NCBI GenBank assembly: GCA_964461765.1
Contig: CAYWVS010000018.1
Location: 1-46,974, forward strand
Origin: JAVVUJ01 sp964461765
GTDB taxonomy: Bacteria > Bacillota > Clostridia > Peptostreptococcales > Anaerovoracaceae
DNA length: 46,974 nt
Reading direction: 5' to 3'
In this document: one piece after another, positions 24,792-33,828 of the stretch
Layout: the number at the start of each line of letters is the position of its first letter
How positions within the stretch are numbered: the first letter of the stretch is position 1
Position numbers and translations under genes: made by a program
The notes under the pieces: model-generated
What the model saw: only the letters and a program-made list of their open reading frames with translations
Database searches by the model: none
What the model was told of the DNA's origin: nothing

Positions 24792-26051
24792 TTGGAAAGT
24801 GAACAACTGAGGCTATTAGCTATCGTCAGCTTTATTTTTTATAATGTGCAAGCAGTAGAATATTCAAGGAAAATCTTAAAGGATTTCACTAGGGTGAAAC
24901 TATCTATTGTCTTGACAACTCTTATTAATACGGTCCTTTTGTTTGCAGGGCATTCTATTGGCGTGCCTCTCCCCGTAATGTATTTGCTGGCATTCTTTGT
25001 GCTCTTTACAGAATTTAAGTTTTTTTCTCAATCTTCTTTTAGGCAACTTCTATTCGGAGCCAGCATTTTTTTATTACACATCGTTTTGATTAATATAACT
25101 GTAAGTGTAGTTTTGGCTATGATTACAGACAATACCCTTTACCTTACCATTTATGGGGACGAGTCTCTTTATTATTTGACCATTGCCATTACATTTCTAA
25201 TTTGCTCTTTATTCCTGATTTTCTTTAAGCAGTTTGTGAAGGTTGAACAAATTATCATTTTATCCAATGATACATATGCCACTATCTTTATCAATGTGGT
25301 ATCCTGCTTTATGAATTTTTATTTGCTCTTTGACAGCATTTTATTTACTATAAAGATAAGATTTCCAATGGAAATGATGTTTTTGTTATCAACGGTAGCT
25401 GTTTCTGGCATTGTTTTTTATCTGTGCTTAGTTCATTGTATAAAAATCAGCAAGCTTTCCCATTTTAAAACTAAATTTTATAGATTAAGTCAGGAGCTGC
25501 ATGAAAAGGTGGAAATGGAAAAGCAATTGCGCAACATTGCCTTTAAAGATCATTTAACCGGTTGTTATACCAGAACGTATGCCTTGGATTTCTTGGGAAC
25601 ATTAATTCAATCAAAAGAAATAGACTTTGCCGTGGTCTACATTGACATGGATAAACTAAAGGCTGTAAATGATAGTTACGGGCATGGTGAAGGGGATCAA
25701 TATATTAGAAGCGTTTCGGAGGCTGTTTTTTCAAATATCCGCTCTTGTGACGTGCTTGCCAGGATGGGGGGAGATGAATTTTTGTTGATCCTACCGGGAT
25801 CTGAAGAACAAGGTGCCCATTCTGTAATGGATCGTGCATTATCTCAGATACAAGGAGATGCAAAGAAAAAGGATCTGCCATACCTGCCTAATTTAAGCTA
25901 CGGTGTAGTTTGTGTAAGCAAGAATGATGAGCTATCTATTAAAGAGTTATTAGAAATAGCTGACAGCCGCATGTATATTCATAAAAGATTAAAAATTGCT
26001 GCCAATCATAATGAGGAAGCTTCTTTGGCAGGAGGTGTTATAAATGAATAA
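24792..26051 (+). CDS. Membrane diguanylate cyclase (GGDEF), riboswitch-controlled
   Basis: The ~419-residue protein has about six N-terminal membrane spans (to about residue 220), a short coiled linker and a C-terminal GGDEF domain with intact active site RMGGDEFLL; DHLTGCYTR starts the domain. It makes c-di-GMP from two GTP. An I-site RxxD is not obvious. Start is uncertain: a TTG at 24792 follows GAAAGGG and aligns with the start of the downstream paralogue; an ATG at 24750 and a TTG at 24726 are in frame. It sits behind a c-di-GMP riboswitch and overlaps the next cyclase by eight bases. Confidence 0.85.
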   Translation: MESEQLRLLAIVSFIFYNVQAVEYSRKILKDFTRVKLSIVLTTLINTVLLFAGHSIGVPLPVMYLLAFFVLFTEFKFFSQSSFRQLLFGASIFLLHIVLINITVSVVLAMITDNTLYLTIYGDESLYYLTIAITFLICSLFLIFFKQFVKVEQIIILSNDTYATIFINVVSCFMNFYLLFDSILFTIKIRFPMEMMFLLSTVAVSGIVFYLCLVHCIKISKLSHFKTKFYRLSQELHEKVEMEKQLRNIAFKDHLTGCYTRTYALDFLGTLIQSKEIDFAVVYIDMDKLKAVNDSYGHGEGDQYIRSVSEAVFSNIRSCDVLARMGGDEFLLILPGSEEQGAHSVMDRALSQIQGDAKKKDLPYLPNLSYGVVCVSKNDELSIKELLEIADSRMYIHKRLKIAANHNEEASLAGGVINE

Positions 26052-27249
26052 CTATTTTATTTTATTTGGAAGCATTGTATTCTTTCTATACCATTTTGCT
26101 GCCTTTAACTATTCACAAAAAATTTTGGTCAATACAAAAAGAAATCCTATTAAATATTTAACTGCTATTGCCATAAATTATATTTTGATAGTAATGTTTT
26201 ATTATTTTCAATTAAATGAGTTCTACTTAATGATAGGATACTTTTTAGTATTAGCCATTGAATTTAAAGTGTATTTTAAAAGTCCAACGGAAAAAATTAT
26301 ATTTGGAACAGTATGTTTTGCCTTAAATCTCATGTGCGTCAGAATGTTGATCATGTCAGTTTATTCCGCTTATTATCATGTATCCATCTACCAGGTGGTT
26401 ACCTCTGTTCCTGTAAATATACTATGCACTTTTGTTGCTTTTGCCTTAGGTCTACTTTATCTTACTTTGTTTGAAATGTTTGTGAAAATAGATATTTTAT
26501 TTATGGTTCACACCATAGGAGATAATGCTTCCTTTGTGAATAAGCTTCTTTGCAGCATTTACATATATTTAATCATTATTATAAACCTGTATTATGTTCG
26601 TGACAATGTAGCTGAATCCATTTTGCACTGGTATCTGATTAAGGTTGCCATATGTGGATTGGCGGGCTTCGTGGTTTCCATCGGATACGCTATCTTTATG
26701 GCCAAATTGCAAGATTTAAAGCAACAGTCAGAAGAGGTATTGGAGGAAATCATCCAAGCTGAAGAGGTGCATAAGGAGCTTTTGGACATCGCTTATATTG
26801 ACAACCTGACGGGTTGCTACAAAAGGGATTGGACTATGCAAGAGCTTCAAAAGAGAATTGATGAAAAACTTGATTTTACAATTGTCTTTATAGATTTAGA
26901 TGGATTAAAATATGTAAACGATAACTTTGGTCACCAAGAAGGGGACTTATATCTCTTAATAGTGTCCAAATTGCTTAAGGATTTCTTCCCCGGAATGGCA
27001 GTATGCCGATTGGGTGGAGACGAATTTGTGGTGATTGCAGATGGAAAAGACTATAAGAGTTGCCAATCCATCACAAAAACCTTGCGAGGTGAATTAAATA
27101 ACTTGTCTCGATCCAATGATAAGTACACCATGTCCTTTAGCTATGGCATCACTACCTTTGAGGATGGAATGACCTGTGAAGCTTTATTAAATAAGGCTGA
27201 TAAAAAAATGTATGAATTTAAAAGGGTAAATAAAAAAGCTCGTAATTGA
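26044..27249 (+). CDS. Membrane diguanylate cyclase (GGDEF), paralogue
   Basis: The 401-residue protein has the same layout as its upstream neighbour: about six spans, linker, GGDEF domain. The active site is intact (RLGGDEFVV) and the domain opens with DNLTGCYKRD. AGGAGG precedes the ATG. Shared spacing and motifs (for example NYSQKIL versus EYSRKIL near the start) point to a tandem gene duplication. Both cyclases would be switched by the same riboswitch, giving negative feedback, while the phosphodiesterase upstream is outside that control. Confidence 0.88.
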   Translation: MNNYFILFGSIVFFLYHFAAFNYSQKILVNTKRNPIKYLTAIAINYILIVMFYYFQLNEFYLMIGYFLVLAIEFKVYFKSPTEKIIFGTVCFALNLMCVRMLIMSVYSAYYHVSIYQVVTSVPVNILCTFVAFALGLLYLTLFEMFVKIDILFMVHTIGDNASFVNKLLCSIYIYLIIIINLYYVRDNVAESILHWYLIKVAICGLAGFVVSIGYAIFMAKLQDLKQQSEEVLEEIIQAEEVHKELLDIAYIDNLTGCYKRDWTMQELQKRIDEKLDFTIVFIDLDGLKYVNDNFGHQEGDLYLLIVSKLLKDFFPGMAVCRLGGDEFVVIADGKDYKSCQSITKTLRGELNNLSRSNDKYTMSFSYGITTFEDGMTCEALLNKADKKMYEFKRVNKKARN

Positions 27250-27315
27250 CTTATTTCTCAACATATGCTAAAATATTCTAAATTATTCCAAAATTTTTTA
27301 CTATTTGTTTAAAAG

Positions 27316-27348
27316 AATAAACTGTTTGTTTAAAAGAAACAGTTTATT
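27316..27348 (+). terminator. AT-rich hairpin after the cyclase pair
   Basis: A perfect 12-bp stem (AATAAACTGTTT with AAACAGTTTATT) and nine-base loop lies about 70 bases after the second cyclase. It lacks a GC core and a strong T run, so it may be a weak terminator or part of the terC leader. I looked for a yybP-ykoY manganese riboswitch between it and terC and saw none. Confidence 0.4.
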
Positions 27349-27453
27349 AGTGTATTAAAATTGGCATAATGAATTTAGGTAGGTGCTTAGCTTTATGCTT
27401 AAATCAAAAATGGGATAGAATTACTCTTTACCGGCTAATGAATAAAGGAGAAA

Positions 27454-28317
27454 ATGTCAATGGAAATGAAATCTGCTATCAAATGGGTGGTCTTCTGGTT
27501 AGGACTTGCTGTGGCTTTTAATGTGTGGGTGTATTTTTGGGAAGGCCAGGAAAAGGCCATGGAATTTTTAGGAGGATACCTCATAGAGCTCAGCTTAAGT
27601 TTGGACAACCTATTTTTATTTATAACTCTATTTGCCGCCTTTGGTGTAAAGGGTCACGCTCAACGTAAGGTGCTGAACTACGGAATTATAGGAGCCATCG
27701 TCTTAAGGCTCATATTCATCATGGCAGGTGTGGCCGTGGTCAACAAGTTCCACTGGATTCTTTACGTATTTGGAGTCATCCTTCTGGTCAGTGGACTGAA
27801 GATGATGTTTATGAAAGAGGAAGAGCCGGATCTGGCCAATAGCAAAACCTTAAAGATTTTAAGAAAAATAGTAAGAATGACAGACGAATATCACGGAGAA
27901 CGCTTTACTGTAAAAATAAATGGGCTAAGGTATTTTACCCCACTGTTTGCTGTTGTGGTTCTCATAGAATTCACAGATATCATGTTCGCCATAGATTCCA
28001 TTCCCGCTGTATTTGCCATTTCTACAGATCCCTTAATCGTTTATTCCTCAAATATTTTTGCTATCATGGGTCTTAGAAGCTTGTACTTTGTGTTAGGCGC
28101 ACTCTATGAAAAGTTTACATTTTTAAAGTATGGAATCGCTACTTTGTTGATGTTCACAGGAGTGAAGCTCACTATTCTAATGTTTAATCTGCATATCTCT
28201 ACCCCTGTTTCTATAGGGGCAATTGCGTTAATCATATCTACCAGCATCATAGTTTCTTTGATTTTATCTAATCGAAAGGAAAGAAAAAGTAAAATTTCAT
28301 CTGATGTAAAGCTTTAA
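27454..28317 (+). CDS. terC: TerC-family integral membrane protein
   Basis: The 287-residue protein has seven or more predicted spans and the TerC hallmarks: acidic membrane motifs IELSLSLDNLFLF (about 43-55) and VLIEFTDIMFAIDSIPAVFA (about 169-188). TerC/Alx proteins move or handle metal ions such as manganese, partly to supply secreted enzymes. It has AAGGAG upstream (start at 27454, or at Met3). The recombinase gene begins 42 bases downstream. It lies in the same window as the TerY-P triad, about 5.4 kb from the cluster's first gene and on the other strand, so a functional link is only a possibility. Confidence 0.88.
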   Translation: MSMEMKSAIKWVVFWLGLAVAFNVWVYFWEGQEKAMEFLGGYLIELSLSLDNLFLFITLFAAFGVKGHAQRKVLNYGIIGAIVLRLIFIMAGVAVVNKFHWILYVFGVILLVSGLKMMFMKEEEPDLANSKTLKILRKIVRMTDEYHGERFTVKINGLRYFTPLFAVVVLIEFTDIMFAIDSIPAVFAISTDPLIVYSSNIFAIMGLRSLYFVLGALYEKFTFLKYGIATLLMFTGVKLTILMFNLHISTPVSIGAIALIISTSIIVSLILSNRKERKSKISSDVKL

Positions 28318-28359
28318 AGTAATGTACGTTGATTTTTTTGCAGTTAAGAAAGGAGTACC

Positions 28360-29340
28360 ATGAAGCAACTAGAGCAAAAATGCAAAAAACAAGGTGAACA
28401 GTTTTTGGAATATTGCAAAACAAGCAGGCGCCTAACCAAAGATAGCGTCCGAGGATACTCACACGATATCAAGATATTTAATAAATTCTTGATGGAACAG
28501 GATCCCCCCATTGTGGATTACAATGCAGTAGACAAAAATGTGTTGGACGAGTACGTGGTTTATTTACAGGACTATGCAGTAAAAACCATAAAAAGGAGAA
28601 TGGCAGGAGTACAATCCTTCTTTAATTATTTAGAGTATATGGAATATATTTCTGAAAATCCCTTTAATAAATTTAGATTAAGGCTCAGGGAACCCATGAA
28701 ATTGAGAGTGTCCTTGACCAAGGAAGAAATCTCTACTTTATTGAAAGTAGTTTACGACTCCAAACCCTATGAGCATATCTACAGCTTGGAGGATGTAAAG
28801 ACCAATTCCTATGATTTCCTCTGGATCAGAAATGTGGCCATATTTGAACTGCTTTTCGTTGGAGGCATGAGAGTCAGAGAGTTATGCTCCATAAAATTTG
28901 AAGATGTTGATTTGGAAAATATGTATATTCTGATTCACGGAAAAGGGAACAGAGAGAGACTTGTTTTCCTGGAAAATCAAGAAGTAATCACCGCATTTAC
29001 CCAATACCTCAAGGTAAGAAAAAATATTAAAATTTATTCTCCGTACATATTCGTAACGAAAAACCTAGAACAGCTTACCACAGCCGCCGTAAGAAGCATG
29101 GTCAGGCGATATTCAAAGGAATCCAATATTGATAAAAATGTTACACCCCATGTTTTTCGCCACACCTTCGCCACACTTCTTTTGGAGGAGGGAGTAGACA
29201 TTAAATACATCCAAGACTTTTTAGGACATAGCTCCATCTCTACAACACAACTTTACCTACACACAAACAATCGACAAAAAAGAGAAATAATTGCAGCAAA
29301 GCATCCCAGAGGGTTGATTAATATGAACCCACAAGCCTAA
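28360..29340 (+). CDS. Tyrosine recombinase (XerC/D-like)
   Basis: The 326-residue protein has an N-terminal SAM-like DNA-binding domain (about 14-100) and a catalytic domain with all expected residues: Arg in GGMRVRELCSI, HVFRHTFA, GHSS and the nucleophile Tyr in QLYLHT. There are no phage genes around it. It is close in size and sequence to the minus-strand recombinase about 3.4 kb away; the segment LLLEEGVDIKYIQD is the same in both. AAGGAG precedes the ATG. It may be a Xer-type resolvase or a dedicated inversion/excision enzyme for this accessory block. Confidence 0.88.
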   Translation: MKQLEQKCKKQGEQFLEYCKTSRRLTKDSVRGYSHDIKIFNKFLMEQDPPIVDYNAVDKNVLDEYVVYLQDYAVKTIKRRMAGVQSFFNYLEYMEYISENPFNKFRLRLREPMKLRVSLTKEEISTLLKVVYDSKPYEHIYSLEDVKTNSYDFLWIRNVAIFELLFVGGMRVRELCSIKFEDVDLENMYILIHGKGNRERLVFLENQEVITAFTQYLKVRKNIKIYSPYIFVTKNLEQLTTAAVRSMVRRYSKESNIDKNVTPHVFRHTFATLLLEEGVDIKYIQDFLGHSSISTTQLYLHTNNRQKREIIAAKHPRGLINMNPQA

Positions 29341-29360
29341 TTTCCTTAAATCGGGAGGCA

Positions 29361-29396
29361 TATTGTATTGACATTGAACATACAATAATATATAAT
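29361..29396 (+). promoter_or_regulatory. Promoter and operator of the toxin-antitoxin pair
   Basis: TTGACA (29368-29373) and TATAAT (29391-29396), 17 bases apart, form a full consensus promoter. An inverted repeat TATTGTAT-N11-ATACAATA (29361-29368, 29380-29387) covers the -35 and spacer. Type II antitoxins of the DinJ/RelB type autorepress by binding such palindromes, so this is the likely operator. Confidence 0.8.
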
Positions 29397-29418
29397 TTTA
29401 TTAAAAGGAGTAAATATT

Positions 29419-29691
29419 ATGTCTAAATCATCTTCAATGACAATACGAATAGATCCTCAGGTAAAAAGTGATGCTGATACTGTTTTAAACTACTTAGGAT
29501 TAACTACATCAGAAGCAGTGACCATATTTTTGAGGCAAGTTGTTATTTCGGGAGGAATTCCATTTCCCATTAAAGCTCCAATCTACAATAGTGAAACTTT
29601 AGAAGCTATGAGAGAAGCTCAGGAAATTGCCAAGTCTAATCAGCGTAGATTTAAAGATGCTGATGAAATGTTTAATGATTTGGGTATTTAA
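29419..29691 (+). CDS. DinJ/RelB-family antitoxin
   Basis: The 90-residue protein begins SSMTIRIDPQVKSDADTVL, the ribbon-helix-helix strand and helix of DinJ/RelB antitoxins, with LTTSEAVTIFLRQVV completing the DNA-binding core. Its C-terminal tail (about 60-90) would wrap and block the toxin. It has AAGGAG, a consensus promoter and a palindromic operator. The stop is two bases before the toxin ATG. Its place between a recombinase and the S-layer gene suits an addiction module stabilising accessory DNA. Confidence 0.88.
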   Translation: MSKSSSMTIRIDPQVKSDADTVLNYLGLTTSEAVTIFLRQVVISGGIPFPIKAPIYNSETLEAMREAQEIAKSNQRRFKDADEMFNDLGI

Positions 29692-29693
29692 TA

Positions 29694-29969
29694 ATGTTAA
29701 AACCAGAATACACTAAAAAATTTAAAAAGGATTTAGAACTTGCTAAAAAAAGAAATTGTAATATCAACAAACTTAAAGAGGTTATTCGAAAACTTTTATC
29801 CGAAGAAGTTCCCTTGCTACAAAATTTTCGAGATCACATATTGTCAGGAAAGTTAGAAGGTTTTCGGGAATGTCATATCGAACCTGACTGGTTACTTGTT
29901 TATTATTACAAACCGGAAGACGTTATTGTTTTTTATAGGACTGGAACACATTCTGACTTATTCAGATAA
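29694..29969 (+). CDS. YafQ/RelE-family mRNA interferase toxin
   Basis: The 91-residue protein matches YafQ: KPEYTKKFKKDLELAKKR at the N terminus, FRDHILSGKLEGFRECHIEPDW in the middle and YRTGTHSDLF at the end. The His in ECHIEPDW and the C-terminal TGTHSDLF His-Asp-Phe are catalytic in the family, which cuts mRNA at the ribosome. All appear intact. It directly follows its antitoxin. Confidence 0.88.
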   Translation: MLKPEYTKKFKKDLELAKKRNCNINKLKEVIRKLLSEEVPLLQNFRDHILSGKLEGFRECHIEPDWLLVYYYKPEDVIVFYRTGTHSDLFR

Positions 29970-30127
29970 TCCTAAAACCCTTTCCCTATCAATTTAAAAT
30001 GTTCTAATTTTTCTGCTTATTTTATACTGCATTAATGATTTCTATTATAATTTTTTAATTTCTATCATGCATAAATTTTTTTATAAAAATATGTAATTTT
30101 TAGTCAAAAAAGTAGTATTTTCACTCG

Positions 30128-30162
30128 CTACTGAGGATAATGTCAAATTATCTTCTTAGTAG
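30128..30162 (+). promoter_or_regulatory. Hairpin in the S-layer gene 5' leader
   Basis: CTACT...GATAAT pairs with ATTATC...AGTAG with a small internal loop, about 75 bases ahead of the S-layer start and followed by AGGGGGAAGA. Long structured leaders are common on abundant S-layer mRNAs and may stabilise them. The rest of 29970-30236 is AT-rich and I see no further feature apart from the AAAGGAGG ribosome site. Confidence 0.4.
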
Positions 30163-30236
30163 GGGGAAGAAATTTGAATCAAAAAAATCTAAAAAAATCC
30201 CCTACGGAAGAGAACCTTAAAGGAGGAATTTAAAAC

Positions 30237-32618
30237 ATGAGAAAAGTATTATCTTTTGTACTAGTTTTATCACTGGTACTAGGTAGCTTCTCAATGGCGT
30301 TCGCTGCGCCTTCTGTACCTACAGATGTAGCAGGATCACCTAACGCTGAAGCTATTACGGTAAACGTTAATCTTGGAATTGTAGAAGGTTTCCCAGATGG
30401 CACATTTAAGCCAGCGGAAGCTGTAAACAGAGCACAATTTGCTAAGATGATCGTTCAAGCCTTAGGCATTCCTGAAAGTGCACTTGCAGGTTACACAAAA
30501 GTAAGCTTCAAGGACATGAGCGGATATGGATGGGCAACACCTTATATCGCATTCTGCGAATCTAAGGGCATCATGTTGGGAGATGGCAACGGAAACGCTA
30601 TGCCTGGTAGAGGAATCAACTCAAACGAAGCAGTAACTATGCTTTTAAGAGCTGTTGGTTACACTTCTAACTCTGCACAGTTAATCGGTGTTTGGCCTTC
30701 AAACTATGTCAGCTTAGGACAGAGAGAAGGACTTTACAAGAACGTAGCAAGCGCTACTAACGTTGACAGACAAAACGCTGCTCAAATGATTGCAAACTCA
30801 CTTACAGTTGACTTTGTATCTGTAGCTGCTGATGGAAAAACTGATGCGGTTAAAGGCAACATGCTTACAAGCGGACACAATGCTGTTGAAGCAAAAGGCG
30901 TAATCACAGGTAGTGAAGAGTCTTTAATCAACCTTAAGCCATATATCGGTAAGAGCGTAACATATTACAAGCAAAAAGATAAGCCATACGCAATTGTTGC
31001 GATTGCTTCCGAAGATTCTTCAGGAGTAACTGGTAAATTCAAAGAAGATGTAACTTTAACAGTTGCTACTGATGGAAGCTTTACACTTACAGCTCCTAAA
31101 TTAGTAGAAGATAACACTGATGTTGAGTTCACAGTTAAGGGTTCTGTAGAAACATTATTCTTAAACGGTGAAGAAATCACTGCTACTACTACTATCTCTT
31201 CAAAGCAAGCAATCACTGTAAACGGTGATGTAAGCGGAAAATCCATTTCAAACTTAAGCTCTTTTGCTTACTGGTCACACGTTGGAAGCAACGGTGGAGA
31301 CAAGAAAGTATCCAAATCTGACATCAAGCAGATTGACGATGCAAGATTGTTAGGATATGACTTTGTAACTTTAAAGAATGGCGACATCGATAAAAACAGC
31401 TTTGCATTAATCGGCGTATCTGCTCTTGACAAGATTGCAGAAGATAATATCGTCTATGTTTATGCTAACAAAGGTGGAGACATCACAAGAGTAGAAGTTG
31501 GAACTGAAGTCGTTAAGGGTGATGTAACTTCTGTGAAATCTAGCGGTAAGAAATTCACTGTTAATGGCAAAACTTACGAGTTAGCGGACAAAACCGATGG
31601 AAGTGACGTTCCTGCTGCAGGAGACACTGTAGTATTCAACCTTGATGCAGAAGGAAAAATCTACTCTATCGATATCACTTCTGGTGCGACTAACACTTAT
31701 GGCGTACACATGGGTTATGACCCACTATACGACAGAGTAAAACTTTATGATTCAGAAGAAGATGATGCCGTTTGGTATGACTTCACTAAGGATGTTGACA
31801 AGACAATCATGCAAAATGCTACTTTAGTAGCGTTCGGTGTAGATGCAAAAGGTAAGATTGATGTAGCTACAAAAGGTTCCTTCAATGGAGTATCTGCTGC
31901 AAACACCACTTTAACCGGATTAGTTCTGAACGATGGTGGTACTACTCACAGAGTATCTGCTAATGCTGCAGTATTTGCATCAAAGGGAACTCCTGCAAAC
32001 GGAGATCAAATCGACTTTGTTACTACCATTGACAACGTAGACACTTCTAAGAACTTAGGGGAAATCTACTACATGATGGACAAAGATGGTATCGTAGTAG
32101 CTATGATCGTTAAGGAAGCTAACGCTTCTAAGACATCTAAGGATTCTTATGCAGTAATTACAGATTGGAACAGCGTAAAGAATGCTGATGGAGATTCTGT
32201 ACAACAGTTGCTTGGATTCATCGATGGTGCGAAATTAGATAAATTGACTAAAGATAAGAACACCTTCTCAGGTAACACTGCGATTGCTGGACTTTACAAA
32301 TTATCTCTTGATGCTAATGGTGTAATCAAGACTGCAGCTGCAGCTAATGGTGTATTAGAAGATGGTATTTCAATGGTAACCGGTACAGTAGCTGCTGTTA
32401 AGAGCAATGGTACTCAGTTACAAATCGGATCTACTTGGAACTATGTTGCTAAAGATGCAGTAGTATATCAGGCAGTAATGAAGAATGGTGAAGTTGATTC
32501 TTACAGAACAGCTGACACTGGTTCTATCTACACCAACTACACTGTATACCTTTACAACACAATCAAAGATGAAGATTCTTCAGGATTTGATACAGTTATC
32601 TTCGTAACAGATAAGTAG
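30237..32618 (+). CDS. S-layer protein with three SLH domains
   Basis: The 793-residue protein has a signal peptide with cleavage after AFA at residue 23. Three SLH domains follow at about 33-75 (LGIVEGFPDGTFKPAEAVNRAQFAKM), 90-140 and 150-195, which anchor proteins to secondary cell-wall polymer. The remaining ~600 residues are beta-rich, Ala/Thr/Asp/Lys-rich and have few aromatic residues. Codon use is distinctly biased (for example GTA, ACT, GCT) compared with neighbours, a sign of strong expression. A hairpin leader and strong terminator flank it. It is plausibly a main S-layer subunit. The outer domain has no catalytic motif I recognise. Confidence 0.88.
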   Translation: MRKVLSFVLVLSLVLGSFSMAFAAPSVPTDVAGSPNAEAITVNVNLGIVEGFPDGTFKPAEAVNRAQFAKMIVQALGIPESALAGYTKVSFKDMSGYGWATPYIAFCESKGIMLGDGNGNAMPGRGINSNEAVTMLLRAVGYTSNSAQLIGVWPSNYVSLGQREGLYKNVASATNVDRQNAAQMIANSLTVDFVSVAADGKTDAVKGNMLTSGHNAVEAKGVITGSEESLINLKPYIGKSVTYYKQKDKPYAIVAIASEDSSGVTGKFKEDVTLTVATDGSFTLTAPKLVEDNTDVEFTVKGSVETLFLNGEEITATTTISSKQAITVNGDVSGKSISNLSSFAYWSHVGSNGGDKKVSKSDIKQIDDARLLGYDFVTLKNGDIDKNSFALIGVSALDKIAEDNIVYVYANKGGDITRVEVGTEVVKGDVTSVKSSGKKFTVNGKTYELADKTDGSDVPAAGDTVVFNLDAEGKIYSIDITSGATNTYGVHMGYDPLYDRVKLYDSEEDDAVWYDFTKDVDKTIMQNATLVAFGVDAKGKIDVATKGSFNGVSAANTTLTGLVLNDGGTTHRVSANAAVFASKGTPANGDQIDFVTTIDNVDTSKNLGEIYYMMDKDGIVVAMIVKEANASKTSKDSYAVITDWNSVKNADGDSVQQLLGFIDGAKLDKLTKDKNTFSGNTAIAGLYKLSLDANGVIKTAAAANGVLEDGISMVTGTVAAVKSNGTQLQIGSTWNYVAKDAVVYQAVMKNGEVDSYRTADTGSIYTNYTVYLYNTIKDEDSSGFDTVIFVTDK

Positions 32619-32658
32619 TCACTTAGATAAAGATTCTTAGTCCTCTTGAGGACTTACA

Positions 32659-32692
32659 AAAAGACGTCGGTAATTCCGGCGTCTTTTGTTTA
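32659..32692 (+). terminator. Intrinsic terminator after the S-layer gene
   Basis: Stem AAAAGACGTCGG with CCGGCGTCTTTT (one G-T pair) and loop TAATT, then TGTTT. Just before it, AGTCCTC-TT-GAGGACT (32639-32654) is a second perfect small hairpin. The pair separates the S-layer gene from the convergent recombinase. Confidence 0.85.
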
Positions 32693-32712
32693 AAAAGAAT
32701 TGAATGGTTTAG

Positions 32713-33669
32713 TCAATTAGATAAATTATATTGTGAAGTTTTTTCTATCATCATTTGCTCACGAGGATGTTTAGTTGCAATAATATTCCTTTTTTTGTTT
32801 TCTGTAGTATGCAAATAGAGCTGAGTGGTGGAGATGGAACTATGGCCTAAAAGATCCTGAATATATTTGATATCTACGCCTTCTTCTAAAAGCAGTGTGG
32901 CGAAGGTATGGCGGAATATGTGAGGTGTAATATTTTTATGGATATTGGCCATTTTACAATACTTGGTTACTAAATTTCTCACCGCTTGTGTGGATAACAT
33001 TCCCCCTAATCTGGTTACAAAAACATAAGGAGAATCCTTCCTTATAGTATGCCTTGTAGCTAAATATCTTTCTAACGCACGGATCACCTCTTTGTTTTCT
33101 AAATAGACTTTCCGCTCCTTATTTCCTTTCCCATGAAGGGTAATGGACATGGATTCCAAACAAATATCTTTAAAGGTAATTTTGCATAATTCGCTGACTC
33201 GCATTCCTCCGGCAAAGAGAAGTTCTAAAACAGCAATATCTCTTAACTCTATAAAACTATCAGCTGAATTATTTTCATAGACAGCCCTTAATATCGATAA
33301 TGCTTCCTCTATAGTCATGCTTTCCCTCATTTTATGAGCATCTCTAATGTGAAGCCGAAATTTAATAAATGGATTAAACTCAATTTTTTCTTCATATTCC
33401 AAATAAGAGAATAATGACCGAATACCCGCTAATTTCCTACGTATGGTCTTCACTTGGTATTTGCCTAAAATTAATAAATAATCTTCCAATATATTTTTGT
33501 TAACCTCATCATAACAATGAATTGGAGGTTCATGATTAATCAGAAATTGATTAAATCGTTTTAAATCGTAATAGTATGCTCGAATGCTGTCTTTTGATAA
33601 CCTTTTATGTGTTTTGCAAAAGGTTAAAAAGTGATCAGAGTCCTTAAAAATGCTAGGGATATCTTGCAT
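32713..33669 (-). CDS. Tyrosine recombinase (XerC/D-like), paralogue in inverse orientation
   Basis: The 318-residue protein has intact catalytic residues: Arg in GGMRVSELCKI, HIFRHTFA, GHSS and Tyr in QLYLHT. I use the Met at 33669, preceded by AAAGGAGG; the frame extends further with no ribosome site. It is clearly homologous to the plus-strand recombinase on the other side of the S-layer gene, and the two genes face each other across toxin-antitoxin and S-layer genes. I did not find convincing inverted crossover sites by eye, so a DNA inversion role is a hypothesis. Confidence 0.88.
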   Translation of the reverse strand: MQDIPSIFKDSDHFLTFCKTHKRLSKDSIRAYYYDLKRFNQFLINHEPPIHCYDEVNKNILEDYLLILGKYQVKTIRRKLAGIRSLFSYLEYEEKIEFNPFIKFRLHIRDAHKMRESMTIEEALSILRAVYENNSADSFIELRDIAVLELLFAGGMRVSELCKITFKDICLESMSITLHGKGNKERKVYLENKEVIRALERYLATRHTIRKDSPYVFVTRLGGMLSTQAVRNLVTKYCKMANIHKNITPHIFRHTFATLLLEEGVDIKYIQDLLGHSSISTTQLYLHTTENKKRNIIATKHPREQMMIEKTSQYNLSN

Positions 33670-33759
33670 TGCTAAAACCTCCTTTAATAATGGGTAGTCT
33701 TTCCAAAGAGTATAAAAGTATTCCATGTCTATTAGAAGTCAGAAAATTTAATAAATAAT

Positions 33760-33788
33760 TTGCTTTTTATAAGTTGAGATGATATACT
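33760..33788 (+). promoter_or_regulatory. Promoter of the EF-G-like gene
   Basis: TTGCTT and TATACT are separated by 17 bases, about 40 bases before the start codon, with AGGAGG following. Confidence 0.6.
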
Positions 33789-33828
33789 TTCATTAGGTTC
33801 AGAAAAAAATTTATTAGGAGGTCATCAT

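Noticed and set aside
27250..27453. yybP-ykoY manganese riboswitch before terC
   Set aside because: The conserved paired loops are not visible; only an AT-rich 12-bp hairpin is present.
28360..33669. Prophage or integrative element
   Set aside because: Two recombinases are present but there are no capsid, terminase, replication or conjugation genes and no clear attachment repeats.
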